From: UBA3940 sp964506005
GTDB taxonomy: Bacteria; Chloroflexota; Anaerolineae; Aggregatilineales; UBA3940
Direction of reading: 5' to 3'
Assembly: GCA_964506005.1 (NCBI GenBank)
Contig: CAZDLX010000008.1
Location: 1 to 41,210 of the forward strand
DNA: 41,210 bases
The translations under genes were made by a program, and so were the position numbers. Below, piece after piece: positions 1 to 7,810 of this stretch. The notes beneath the pieces were generated by a model that did not search any database, was not told the origin of the DNA, and saw only the letters and a program-made list of their open reading frames with translations. How positions within the stretch are numbered: the stretch's first letter is position 1; each line of letters opens with the position of its first letter.

Positions 1-596
1 CGGAAGACCATCCACGGCGAGTCTCCCAGGCTGCGCGCTGCATCCTCAATCGCGGGATCGAGGCCCTGCAGCGCCGCGCGGGCGCTGAGCAGCACGTACG
101 GGTAGGCGAACAGCGTCAGCGCAAACCACGCGCCGGGAAAACCGTAGATCGGCGGCAGCCGCTCGATACCAAGCGGCCCGGCAAGCACCTGCTGCAGCAG
201 GCCGCGCGGCCCGAGCGCGGCGATCAGCGCGAACGAGCCGACATAGCTGGGGATGACGAGCGGCAGCGCGGTGATGACCACCCACACCCGCCTGCCGGGC
301 AGATCGGTGCGGACGGTGAGGTAGGCCAGCGGGATCGCGATGACATTCGCCGAAACGGTCACCGCGGCGGCGAGGAGCAAGCTCCGGCCCAGCACTTCGG
401 CGATGCGCGGGCGAAAGAGCTGGCTCCAGGCCGCCGCGTCGGCCCCTGCTGCCCGGATAAGCAGGTAGACGATAGGCAGCAGCATCGCCCCTGCGACGAG
501 CACGGCGGGGGCGACGAGGTGCAGGGGCAAGCGGCCCGGCGAGCGCGAGCCCGCGAGACGCTTGACCACTGCCCTGGGCCAGTCACCGGCGATCAT
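1..596 (-). CDS. Iron(III) ABC transporter permease, partial (3' end outside window)
   Basis: Inner-membrane permease of a ferric-iron (FbpB/FutB-like) importer. The gene reads from an ATG at 594-596 toward base 1 without a stop, giving about 198 N-terminal residues of a family usually over 500. After a basic N-terminus come hydrophobic segments at roughly residues 20-40, 65-85, 95-115 and 145-165. The end of the visible part reads EDAARSLGDSPW, the EAA loop that contacts the ATPase subunit. The start lies 2 bases after the stop of the upstream binding-protein gene, so the two are co-transcribed. The ATPase subunit is expected beyond the edge. Family assignment is firm; iron specificity is inferred from the neighbouring binding protein. 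Confidence 0.88.
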   Translation of the reverse strand, partial: MIAGDWPRAVVKRLAGSRSPGRLPLHLVAPAVLVAGAMLLPIVYLLIRAAGADAAAWSQLFRPRIAEVLGRSLLLAAAVTVSANVIAIPLAYLTVRTDLPGRRVWVVITALPLVIPSYVGSFALIAALGPRGLLQQVLAGPLGIERLPPIYGFPGAWFALTLFAYPYVLLSARAALQGLDPAIEDAARSLGDSPWMVF

Positions 597-598
597 GC

Positions 599-1675
599 TT
601 ACTCCAGTGCGCCTGTGTCCTGCATGAGTTGGAGTGTGCCCTCCAGGTCAGCCAGGCTGCTCAGGTCGATATCAGGCGACTGGATCTCCGAGAGGGCCGG
701 CAGGCGCGGGTTCGCCTCCACCGTCTCGATCAGCGGGTACTCGAACGTCTCGTCGCGGAAGTACTGCTGTGCCTCCTCGGAGAGCAGGAAGCGCACAAAC
801 TCCTCGGCAGCTTCCGTGTTCTCAGACGTGTTGACCACGCCGGCTCCCGCCACGTTCACCAGCGCCCCGACGTCGCCGCCCGGCAGGAAGTAAATGTCGG
901 CGGTGTAGTCATCCCCCTGCTCCGCCAGCGCGCGGAACAGATAGTAGTGGTTGATGAAGGCGACATCCACCTCGCCTGCCGCCACCCCTTCGAGAGCGGC
1001 CATATTATTCGGGTACACGACCGGATCATTCGCCAGAATACCCTCCAGCCACGCCCGGGCTGCGTCCTCGCCTTCGACGAGACGCAGCGCCGTCACGAAG
1101 GACTGCAGCGAGGCGTTGGTTGGAGCCCAACCGATGCGCCCCGCCCACTCGGGATCGGTGAAGCCGAGGATTGAAGCCGGCAACTCAGCCGGGTCCACGT
1201 TCTCGGTGTTGTACGCGATCACCCGCGCACGGCCCGACGTGCCAACCCACAGGCTGTCCGGCGAGCGGAAGCGGGCCTCAACCTGGTTCAGGATGTCGTC
1301 GGGCAGCGGAGCCAGGCGGCCCGCCGCGGCGAGCGCGCCGAGCGCCCCGGCGTCCTGCCCATAGAACACGTCAGCCGGGCTGTTCTCACCCTCTTCAAGG
1401 ATCGTCGCGGCCATCTCAGCCGTGTTCCCATAACGTACGCCGACGTCGATACCGGTTTCCTCTTCAAACTGCTCGATCAGCGAGCCCACGAGTTCCTCGT
1501 TGCGGCCCGAATACACCGTCAGCTCCTCAGCACTGATTGCAGCCTCGCCCGATGCCCCGGCTTCGCCGGGCGTTTCGCTTTCACTCTCACCAGGCGACCT
1601 GGTGACACAAGCAGCCAGCAGAAAGACGCTCAGCAGCGCGCTGAGTACGAGAAAGGTGCGTGTACGTGTCGTCAT
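599..1675 (-). CDS. Iron(III) ABC transporter substrate-binding lipoprotein
   Basis: Extracytoplasmic iron-binding protein of the FbpA/FutA family, 358 residues. I chose the ATG at 1673-1675 rather than an upstream in-frame start because a GAGGAG ribosome site sits about 7 bases before it and it gives a clean signal peptide, with basic MTTRTRTF, a hydrophobic core and the lipobox LLAAC (lipidated Cys near residue 23). A Ser/Glu/Gly-rich linker leads to the binding fold starting ELTVYSGRNEELV. The run INHYYLFR carries the paired tyrosines that ligate Fe3+ in this family. It is transcribed first, with the permease 2 bases downstream. An AT-rich element upstream may be an iron-responsive operator. 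Confidence 0.92.
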   Translation of the reverse strand: MTTRTRTFLVLSALLSVFLLAACVTRSPGESESETPGEAGASGEAAISAEELTVYSGRNEELVGSLIEQFEEETGIDVGVRYGNTAEMAATILEEGENSPADVFYGQDAGALGALAAAGRLAPLPDDILNQVEARFRSPDSLWVGTSGRARVIAYNTENVDPAELPASILGFTDPEWAGRIGWAPTNASLQSFVTALRLVEGEDAARAWLEGILANDPVVYPNNMAALEGVAAGEVDVAFINHYYLFRALAEQGDDYTADIYFLPGGDVGALVNVAGAGVVNTSENTEAAEEFVRFLLSEEAQQYFRDETFEYPLIETVEANPRLPALSEIQSPDIDLSSLADLEGTLQLMQDTGALE

Positions 1676-1709
1676 GTAGACACTCCTCGTAAAGTTGGTG
1701 TGGATTACC

Positions 1710-1726
1710 AGCGGCAGCATGCCGCT
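1710..1726 (-). repeat. Perfect 7-bp hairpin in the iron-operon leader
   Basis: AGCGGCA and TGCCGCT flank a 3-base loop, 35-50 bases ahead of the binding-protein start. It falls in the untranslated leader if the start at 1675 is right. No U-tract follows on the minus strand, so it is not an obvious terminator. It may stabilise the mRNA. Confidence 0.45.
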
Positions 1727-1750
1727 CGGCAGGGGTCCTCACACGCCCCC

Positions 1751-1820
1751 GGGTGAATTTTATAACAAATTTTCTCATTTTTATCATATTTATCGCTGAA
1801 ATACGAGTAATTCACACGGG
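1751..1820 (-). promoter_or_regulatory. AT-rich promoter/operator region of the iron transporter (Fur-like candidate)
   Basis: A strikingly AT-rich stretch inside GC-rich DNA. Read on the minus strand it contains GATAAATATGATAAAAATGAG, here broken as GATAAA, TATGAT and AAAAATGAG, which resembles the GATAAT-type hexamers bound by Fur, followed by TTATAAAA as a possible -10. The arms GTGAATT (1753-1759) and AATTCAC (1809-1815) enclose it as a widely spaced inverted repeat. The Fur reading is an inference from resemblance and from the downstream iron genes. Confidence 0.3.
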
Positions 1821-1895
1821 GAACGCGTAGGAAGGGTCTATCAGGCCGCTAGAGATGGCTGGAAACAGCGCCAAATTGGCCCCGTAGGGGCAGGT

Positions 1896-4161
1896 CTAAT
1901 GACGACCTGCCTCTACCTTCAGCGGTGCGGTCACACTGGACGGTGGCTGGGCGTCCTGGACCGTTTCATCGAGTTGGGCGGCATACCGGCCGCGCCGCAG
2001 CATCCGCATGCCGTTGAACGTGACGAGCAGCGACGCGCCCATGTCGGCGAACACCGCCATCCACATCGTCGCCAGGCCGGGCAGCGCCAGCAGCAGGAAC
2101 ACAAGCTTGATCCCCAGGCTGAACGCCACATTCTGCTGGATAATCCGCCGCGTGCGGTAGCTCGTCTCGAACAGGTCCGGCAGGTGCGCGAGATTGTCCT
2201 GCATGAGCACGATATCCGCCGTCTCCATTGCCTGGTCCGTGCCCGCGCCGCCCATCGCCACGCCGACACTCGCCGCTGCCAGCGCGGGCGCGTCGTTGAC
2301 CCCGTCGCCGATCATCGCCACCGGGCCGTAAGCTTCACGCAGCGCCTGCACCGCGCTCACCTTGTCCTCAGGCAGCAGCCCGGCCTTGACCTCGTCGATG
2401 GAGCCGACCTCCCCCGCGATGCTCTCGGCCACGCCTGGGTTGTCGCCCGTGAGCATCACGAGGCGCAGCCCCTGCGCGGCCTGTTTCAGCGCCCGCAGCG
2501 CCGCAGGCGTCGAGCGCCGGGGCTGGTCGGCAACGCCGACGAAGCCCTCCACACTGCCATTCCTGCCGACGAGGATCACCGTCTGCCCGCCGGCCTCCGC
2601 CGCCGTGATGCGGTCATGCAGCGGACCGCAGGCTACCTCCTCCTCGTGGAACAGGGCGTGGCTGCCAACCGTCACGCTCTCGCCGTTCAGCGTGCCGCGC
2701 ACGCCGCGCCCCGCCAAGGCTTGCACGTCCTCCGCCGCTCCGTAGCGATGGCCCAGCGCGCGGTCTTCCGCCGCCTCGACGATAGCGCGCGCCAGCGGGT
2801 GCTCGGCGCGCCGCTCGACGGCGGCGGCGACCGCCAGCAGGTCGTCACACCCCTCGCAGGTTTCTGCGTCGGGCGGGCAGGTCGCGGTCTGCGTCTGCAT
2901 CACGACCGGCCGGCCCTCGGTGAGTGTACCGGTCTTGTCGAACGCGACCGCCTTGACGCGGGCCAGCGCCTCGAGAAACGCCCCGCCCTTGACCAGAATG
3001 CCGCGCCGCGCCAGCGCGGTCAGCGAGCTCACGACCGTCACCGGCGTGCTGATCACCAGCGCACACGGGCAGGCGACGATGAGCAGCGCCAGCGCGCGGT
3101 ACACCCACCCCTCGGACGGGTTGGCGTGGTCGATGAACGGCGCACCGAATACGAGCGGCGGCACCAGCGCCACCAGCGCCGCCAGCAGCACCACGGCGGG
3201 CGTGTACCACCGCGCGAACCGGTCGATGAAACGCTCCGCGGGCGAGCGCTGCGACTGTGCCTGTTCGACCAGCCGGATGACGCGGCTGAGCGTCGAGTCC
3301 GCCGCGACGCGCGTCACCGTCATCTCCAGCGCCCCACCGCCGTTAATCGACCCGGCGAACACGTCGTCGCCCGGCCCCTTCTCCACCGGCACGCTCTCGC
3401 CGGTGATCGGCGCCTGGTTCACCGCCGACGCGCCGCTCAGCACGCGGCCGTCCAGCGGGATGCGCTCGCCGGGCCGCACGATAACCGTCTCTCCTGCCTG
3501 CACATCCTGCACGAGAACGCGGGCCTCGTGCGGCTCGCAGTACGGGCACTCGCCGCCCTCGTAACCGCCCTGCCCCAGATGCTCCGCGCAGTCGAGGCAG
3601 GGGCGCAGCACCGTTGCCTCGTCGGGCGCGAGCTCGAGCAGGCTGCGCAGCGAGTCACGCGCGCGCTCCGCGCTGTAGCCCTCCAGCGCCTCGCCGACCG
3701 CAAACAGCAGGATGACCGTCGCCGCCTCCCCGGTCTCGCCGATGATCGCCGCGCCGACGGCGGCAATCGTCATCAGCAGGTCGATGGTGACCTGCCGCCC
3801 GTAGACCAGCGAGCGCAGCCCCTTCACGGCAAACGGCATCCCGGCAATCGCGATGGCGGCAAGCTGCAGCGCAGCTCCGAGCCAGCCCGGCGCCGAGGGC
3901 AGCAAACGGCCGGTCAGCAGGCTGAGCACGAGCAGCGCCGCCCCTGCCAGGGCCAGCCGTGTACGACGGTCGGCGAGCATGTAGCCGAAGAAGCCGCCGC
4001 GCNNNNNNNNNNNNNNNNNNNNNNNNNNNNNNNNNNNNNNNNNNNNNNNNNNNNNNNNNNNNNNNNNNNNNNNNNNNNNNNNNNNNNNNNNNNNNNNNNN
4101 NNCCGCGCACCAGCAGCTCAATATTCTGTTGTGAGGTCAGTTCCTGTTGCGTTTCGCTCAT
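1896..4161 (-). CDS. Heavy-metal P1B-type ATPase (Zn/Cd/Pb exporter), interrupted by an assembly gap
   Basis: Membrane metal pump of the ZntA/CadA (P1B-2) group. The ATG at 4159-4161 starts MSETQQELTSQQNIELLVR, then 100 N hide the next part, and about 702 residues follow. All core motifs are present: TGES in the actuator domain, the transmembrane CPC (about 3063-3071), DKTGTLTEG with the phosphorylated Asp at 2937-2939, HPLARAI and GDGVNDAPA. The last membrane segment has FADMGASLLVTFN, whose Asp is typical of Zn/Cd/Pb pumps. The gap covers where an N-terminal HMA metal-binding domain is expected. Cys-rich insertions occur in the actuator domain (CLDC and CPYC, about 3530-3606) and before the N domain (about 2844-2882). 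A MerR regulator lies directly upstream on the same strand. Confidence 0.93.
4003..4102. other. Assembly gap of 100 N inside the metal ATPase
   Basis: Exactly 100 unknown bases, the usual placeholder for a gap of unknown size. The coding pieces on both sides (59 and 2107 bases including the stop) sum to a multiple of three. The true gap must therefore also be a multiple of three if the gene is intact, and 100 is not. Confidence 0.98.
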
Positions 4162-4203
4162 CGAATCTCTGCTCAAGCAGGCTAATTGGCCATTGTCAGA
4201 GTG

Positions 4204-4235
4204 AGTTTACACCTTGAACCCGGGTTGAAGGTCAA
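4204..4235 (-). promoter_or_regulatory. MerR-type promoter/operator of the metal ATPase
   Basis: On the minus strand a -35 TTGACC (4230-4235) and a -10 TAAACT (4204-4209) are separated by 20 bases, the long spacer typical of promoters twisted open by MerR-family activators. The spacer region holds a 22-base dyad at 4211-4232 with arms ACCTTCAACCC and GGGTTCAAGGT, 10 of 11 positions paired. It starts 2 bases beyond the merR-like stop and about 40 bases ahead of the ATPase start. Confidence 0.85.
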
Positions 4236-4236
4236 G

Positions 4237-4977
4237 TTAGAGCCGCCCGTCTTCCTCCAGCATCAGGAACAGCCCCGCAAAGAGAAATGCGTTCTCGCCT
4301 CGCGCCGTGAACAGGAAGCCCTCGTCGGTTTCCTCAAGCCGCGGTGCGGGGTGTGCGTGGCACTCTGCCTCGATGCGCGCCAGCTCCCGCAGTGCCGCCT
4401 CCACGTCCGGCTCACGCCCCACCACGAGGATGTGATACGCCTCTTCCTCCTGCCAGATGTGTACGTGCCGCCCGCGCAGCGCATTGAGCACCGTTTCCTC
4501 GTCTAGCTGGGCCAGCCGGCAGTGCGTCCGGTCGAACAGCCACTGCAGCGTCAGGCGCGCGCCCTCCGGGCCGGCGGGCCGCGCACAGACCCGGTCGATG
4601 AGCCGGTCAAACAGCGGCGTGTCCACCTGATCCGCCACATCGCGCCGCAGGTCGAGCAGGAAAAGCTCCAACTCGTGCCGCAGCACCCGCAGCTCGGTGA
4701 GCTGCCGCTCCAGCTCGACGAAGCGATCCTCGGCAACCCTCACAACCTGCTCGGGGCTCACATCGCGCCCCGGCAGCAGCGCGCGGATGTCTGCCAGCGA
4801 GAAGCCCAGCCGCTGCGCCCGCTGGATGAAGCGCAGGGTCTGCTCCGCCTCGGGCGCATAGAGCCGGTAGCCCGCCTCGGTGCGTTCCGCCGGTTCGAGC
4901 AGCCCTTCTCTCTCGTAGTACCGCAGCGCCGAGGTTCGCAGGCCCGCCCGCTTTGCGAGTTCGCCAATCGTCAGCAT
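4237..4977 (-). CDS. MerR-family transcriptional regulator with extra C-terminal domain
   Basis: Likely metal-responsive activator of the ATPase gene. Residues 1-70 are a MerR winged helix: MLTIGELAKRAGLRTSALRY, then YYEREGLLEP, then the GYRLY wing. A coiled-coil dimerisation helix follows at about 75-120 (RVAEDRFVELERQLTELRVL). The protein is 246 residues, about 100 longer than ZntR/CadR. The added part (about 130-246) contains scattered Cys and His (DRVCARP, DRTHCRL, ECHAHP). I see no cysteine at the start of the dimerisation helix, where ZntR-like sensors carry one, so the ligand may be sensed by the extra domain. It is co-oriented with the pump, whereas such regulators are often divergent. 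The ATG at 4975-4977 is the only sensible start. Confidence 0.87.
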   Translation of the reverse strand: MLTIGELAKRAGLRTSALRYYEREGLLEPAERTEAGYRLYAPEAEQTLRFIQRAQRLGFSLADIRALLPGRDVSPEQVVRVAEDRFVELERQLTELRVLRHELELFLLDLRRDVADQVDTPLFDRLIDRVCARPAGPEGARLTLQWLFDRTHCRLAQLDEETVLNALRGRHVHIWQEEEAYHILVVGREPDVEAALRELARIEAECHAHPAPRLEETDEGFLFTARGENAFLFAGLFLMLEEDGRL

Positions 4978-5081
4978 GTCGTCACCGTTGCCTGTGCCTG
5001 ATTGGTTGTGCCGTTGATCTTAGTCGCGGCGCGGGCCAGATGCGAGTGTCGGCCCGGGATGAGGGAGGGGCGAGGTCCCCG

Positions 5082-5110
5082 TTGACAGGCCCATACGGGT
5101 AGGCTAGACT
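5082..5110 (+). promoter_or_regulatory. Sigma70-type promoter of mtnA
   Basis: TTGACA (5082-5087), 17-base spacer, TAGACT (5105-5110). Predicted transcription start is about 5117, giving a leader of roughly 45 bases. Confidence 0.75.
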
Positions 5111-5113
5111 CGC

Positions 5114-5139
5114 GCTTGCCGGAGGATTGCCGGGCAAGC
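5114..5139 (+). repeat. 5'-terminal stem-loop of the mtnA transcript
   Basis: GCTTGCC (5114-5120) pairs perfectly with GGCAAGC (5133-5139) around a 12-base loop, at the predicted mRNA 5' end. It resembles a stabilising hairpin. I see no SAM-riboswitch core. Confidence 0.45.
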
Positions 5140-5160
5140 CGCCCCCCGAGGAGGACACAT

Positions 5161-6246
5161 ATGCGGACCGTCGAGTGGCATGAGGGCCGGGTGCGCATGA
5201 TCGACCAGCGCAAGCTGCCCTGGGAGCTTGTCGTCAACCAGTACGACAACTACGCCGACGTTGCCCATGCCATTACCGATATGGTGGTGCGCGGCGCACC
5301 GGCCATCGGCGCGGCGGCTGCGTTCGGGATGGCTCTCGCCGCCCAGCAGTTCGACGCGACCAACCGCCCCGAGCTTGAGCGATACCTCGAAGAAGCCGCC
5401 GCCGTGCTGAAATCCGCCCGCCCGACCGCCGTAAACCTGGCCTGGGCGGTTGACCGGCAGCTTCGTGTGGTGCGCGATGAGAGCTGGCAGCGTGTCGAGG
5501 ACATCCGCAAGGAGCTGCTGCGCAGCGCCCAGCGCATCGCCGACGAGGACGTGGCGATCAATCAGCGCATGGCGTCCTACGGGGCGACGCTCGTCGAGGA
5601 CGGCATGACCATTCTGCACCACTGCAACACCGGCGCACTGGCAACCGTCGACTGGGGTACGGCGCTCGGCGTGATCCGTACCGCACACGAGCAGGGCAAG
5701 CGCATCCACGTGCTGCTGGACGAGACGCGACCGCGCCTGCAGGGTGCGCGCCTCTCGGCCTGGGAGCTTGAGCAGGCGGGTATCCCGTTCGACATCATCG
5801 TGGACGGTGCGGCTGGCCACTTCATGCGGACCGGCGAGGTGGATATCGTATTCGTCGGGTCCGACCGCACAGCAGCCAACGGCGACGTCGCCAACAAGAT
5901 CGGGACTTACGGCGTGGCCGTGCTGGCACGCGAGAACGGCATCCCTTTCTACCCGGTCGTGCCGACCTCGACGGTGGACCTTTCGTTGGCTTCCGGCGAT
6001 GAGATCCCCATCGAGGAGCGTTCGCCGGAGGAGGTGCGCTCGCCCTATGGCCTGGCCGTCGCCCCTGAGCATTACCCGGCCCGCAACCCCGCCTTCGACG
6101 TAACCCCGCACCGCTACGTGACCGGCATCGTGACCGAGAACGGCATCGCCTACCCGCCCTTCGACGTCAACCTGGCACGGGCGGTGCGCGGCGAGCTGCT
6201 CCAGCCGCCGCCGGGCGATCAGACGACAGCCACGCCGCCCGCCTGA
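5161..6246 (+). CDS. mtnA: S-methyl-5-thioribose-1-phosphate isomerase
   Basis: Cytosolic isomerase of the methionine salvage pathway, converting 5-methylthioribose-1-phosphate to 5-methylthioribulose-1-phosphate. The start at 5161 is set by GAGGAGG at about 5149-5155; an earlier in-frame ATG would overlap the leader hairpin. At 361 residues it has normal family length. Signatures visible are VVRGAPAIGAAAAFG near residue 40, HHCNTGALAT with the catalytic Cys155, and SDRTAANGDVANKIGTYG with the catalytic Asp235. The 80-residue spacing of these two matches the family. The N-terminal RTVEW is also typical. It leads a block of SAM-derived metabolite genes ending in ahcY. No other mtn gene is in view. 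Confidence 0.96.
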   Translation: MRTVEWHEGRVRMIDQRKLPWELVVNQYDNYADVAHAITDMVVRGAPAIGAAAAFGMALAAQQFDATNRPELERYLEEAAAVLKSARPTAVNLAWAVDRQLRVVRDESWQRVEDIRKELLRSAQRIADEDVAINQRMASYGATLVEDGMTILHHCNTGALATVDWGTALGVIRTAHEQGKRIHVLLDETRPRLQGARLSAWELEQAGIPFDIIVDGAAGHFMRTGEVDIVFVGSDRTAANGDVANKIGTYGVAVLARENGIPFYPVVPTSTVDLSLASGDEIPIEERSPEEVRSPYGLAVAPEHYPARNPAFDVTPHRYVTGIVTENGIAYPPFDVNLARAVRGELLQPPPGDQTTATPPA

Positions 6247-6338
6247 GGCGACCCTCCCTCGGACCCTACGCCAGTCGAGGAGCGAACCCTCGTCCCGCCG
6301 GGCGAGCGTTCGCTGTTTGACGAGATGGAGTGGTAACG

Positions 6339-6749
6339 ATGCCACTGGACGAGAACGAGGCTATCTGGCTTGGGGAGCTGATCGGCAAGGCTGTCGTCGA
6401 GCTCGAACATGCACCCGGGATGACAGTCGAGGTCGACGGCACTCCGAACCAGTGGGTGCAGGTCATCCCCGAGGCGTCCGAGCACGACGGGTTGCTCGCG
6501 GGCTTCGTTCTCAACTTTCCGTATCGCGGGCATGAAGGGCCCCCACTTGACACGCTACAGGATCTCCGGCTCATGCCGCCGCCGGGCTCTGAGAACCGCA
6601 CCTGGGAGAACGGCGGCTTCGCCAGGATCTGGATCCGGCCGGACGTGCCGCTTGTCGGCCTGGCCCACTTTGTTGGAGACATCCTGCACCGGGTTGTCGG
6701 CGCTGCACCTGACGCCGAGCTTGCAGTACAGTTCGATTACGGGTATTAA
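6339..6749 (+). CDS. Conserved-looking hypothetical protein, 136 residues
   Basis: I do not recognise the family. The ATG at 6339 has GGAG 8 bases upstream; a GTG 9 bases earlier would put that site inside the gene. The protein is acidic and soluble, with no signal or membrane segment. It begins MPLDENEAIWLGELIGKAV and ends in LAVQFDYGY. Coding character is good, with a strong third-position G/C bias. It follows mtnA after 92 bases and precedes the PfkB kinase by 92 bases in the same orientation, so it probably belongs to the methyl-cycle block, but no function can be read from it. Confidence 0.75.
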   Translation: MPLDENEAIWLGELIGKAVVELEHAPGMTVEVDGTPNQWVQVIPEASEHDGLLAGFVLNFPYRGHEGPPLDTLQDLRLMPPPGSENRTWENGGFARIWIRPDVPLVGLAHFVGDILHRVVGAAPDAELAVQFDYGY

Positions 6750-6841
6750 CTCGTAGACTTGTTTTTGAGCAGGCGGCCCCTGGCGTCGCGCTCCGCCGGT
6801 AGCCAGCGCCGCCTTTCTGCACGCCAAAAGGAAAGAGACAC

Positions 6842-7810
6842 ATGCGCATTGCGATCACAGGCTCAATTGCGTTCGACTACATCATGACCTACCCCGGCAC
6901 GTTCAAGGAGATGCTGCTGGCGGAGAGCCTCGACCATATCAGCGTGAGCTTCCTCGTCGACGACATGAGCCGGCACCGGGGCGGCATCGCGCCGAACATC
7001 GCTTACACGCTGGCGCTGCTCGGCGAGCGCCCGGTGCTCGTCGGCACGGCGGGCAGCGACTTCGGCGAGTACCGCGCTGCGCTCAACGCCATCGGCGTAG
7101 ACACCACCGGCACGCGCACCCACGAGGACCTGTATACCGCCTCGTTCTTCGTCAGTACCGACAGCCAGCAGGCGCAGATCGCGATGTTCTACACGGGCGC
7201 GATGGCCCGCGCGCGCACGCTCTCGCTCGCCGAGGCCATCCCCGGCAAGCCCGACCTCGCCGTGATTTCGCCCAATGATCCCGTCGCCATGCGCAACCTC
7301 ATCGTCGAGTGCAAGGAGCGGGGCATCCCCTATGTGTACGACCCGAGCCAGCAGGTCGCGCGGGTGGAGGGCGCCGAGCTCGCCGAGGGCGTAGACGGCG
7401 CGCACATTCTGATTCTGAACGAATACGAGCACGCCGCGCTCACCAGGAAGACGGGCTATTCGCACGACCAGCTTCTGGAGCTAACCGGAACCGTCATCGT
7501 GACCCGTGGGCGCGACGGTACGGACATCTACACCGACGGTGGCGTGTGCCACATTCCGGCAGTGCCCCCGCGCGAGATCAAGGACCCGACCGGCGTAGGT
7601 GACGGTTTCCGCGGGGGGCTGCTCAAGGGGCTGGCCGCCGGCTGGCCCTGGGAGATCGCCGGGCGCGTCGGCGCGCTGGCGGCCACCTACGTGCTGGAGC
7701 AGACCGGCACGCAGAACCACTACTACAAGCGGCGCCAGTTCGTCGAACGTTTCCGCGAGCACTTCGACGACGGCGGGCTGCTCGACGAGATGCTGCAAAC
7801 CGCCGAATGA
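6842..7810 (+). CDS. PfkB-family kinase, probable adenosine/nucleoside kinase
   Basis: ATP-dependent sugar/nucleoside kinase of the ribokinase fold, 322 residues. It begins MRIAITGSIAFDYIMTYPG and has the substrate-side RGGIAPNIAYTLALLG near residues 45-60. The second PfkB signature DPTGVGDGFRGG carries the catalytic base Asp254. GGAAAG lies just before the ATG. Location between mtnA and ahcY makes adenosine the likely substrate, since removing adenosine pulls the S-adenosylhomocysteine hydrolase reaction forward. That substrate is an inference from context; a ribokinase-like sugar kinase remains possible. It overlaps the next gene by 4 bases (ATGA), which implies coupled translation. Confidence 0.88.
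   Translation: MRIAITGSIAFDYIMTYPGTFKEMLLAESLDHISVSFLVDDMSRHRGGIAPNIAYTLALLGERPVLVGTAGSDFGEYRAALNAIGVDTTGTRTHEDLYTASFFVSTDSQQAQIAMFYTGAMARARTLSLAEAIPGKPDLAVISPNDPVAMRNLIVECKERGIPYVYDPSQQVARVEGAELAEGVDGAHILILNEYEHAALTRKTGYSHDQLLELTGTVIVTRGRDGTDIYTDGGVCHIPAVPPREIKDPTGVGDGFRGGLLKGLAAGWPWEIAGRVGALAATYVLEQTGTQNHYYKRRQFVERFREHFDDGGLLDEMLQTAE

Noticed and set aside
1899..4217. Plus-strand open frame of 772 codons opposite the metal ATPase
   Set aside because: It is a GC-rich antisense shadow: composition is Arg/His/Gln-rich, it runs through the N gap, and the minus strand has all P-type ATPase motifs.
5111..5160. SAM riboswitch before mtnA
   Set aside because: Only a single 7-bp hairpin is present, with no multi-helix core.
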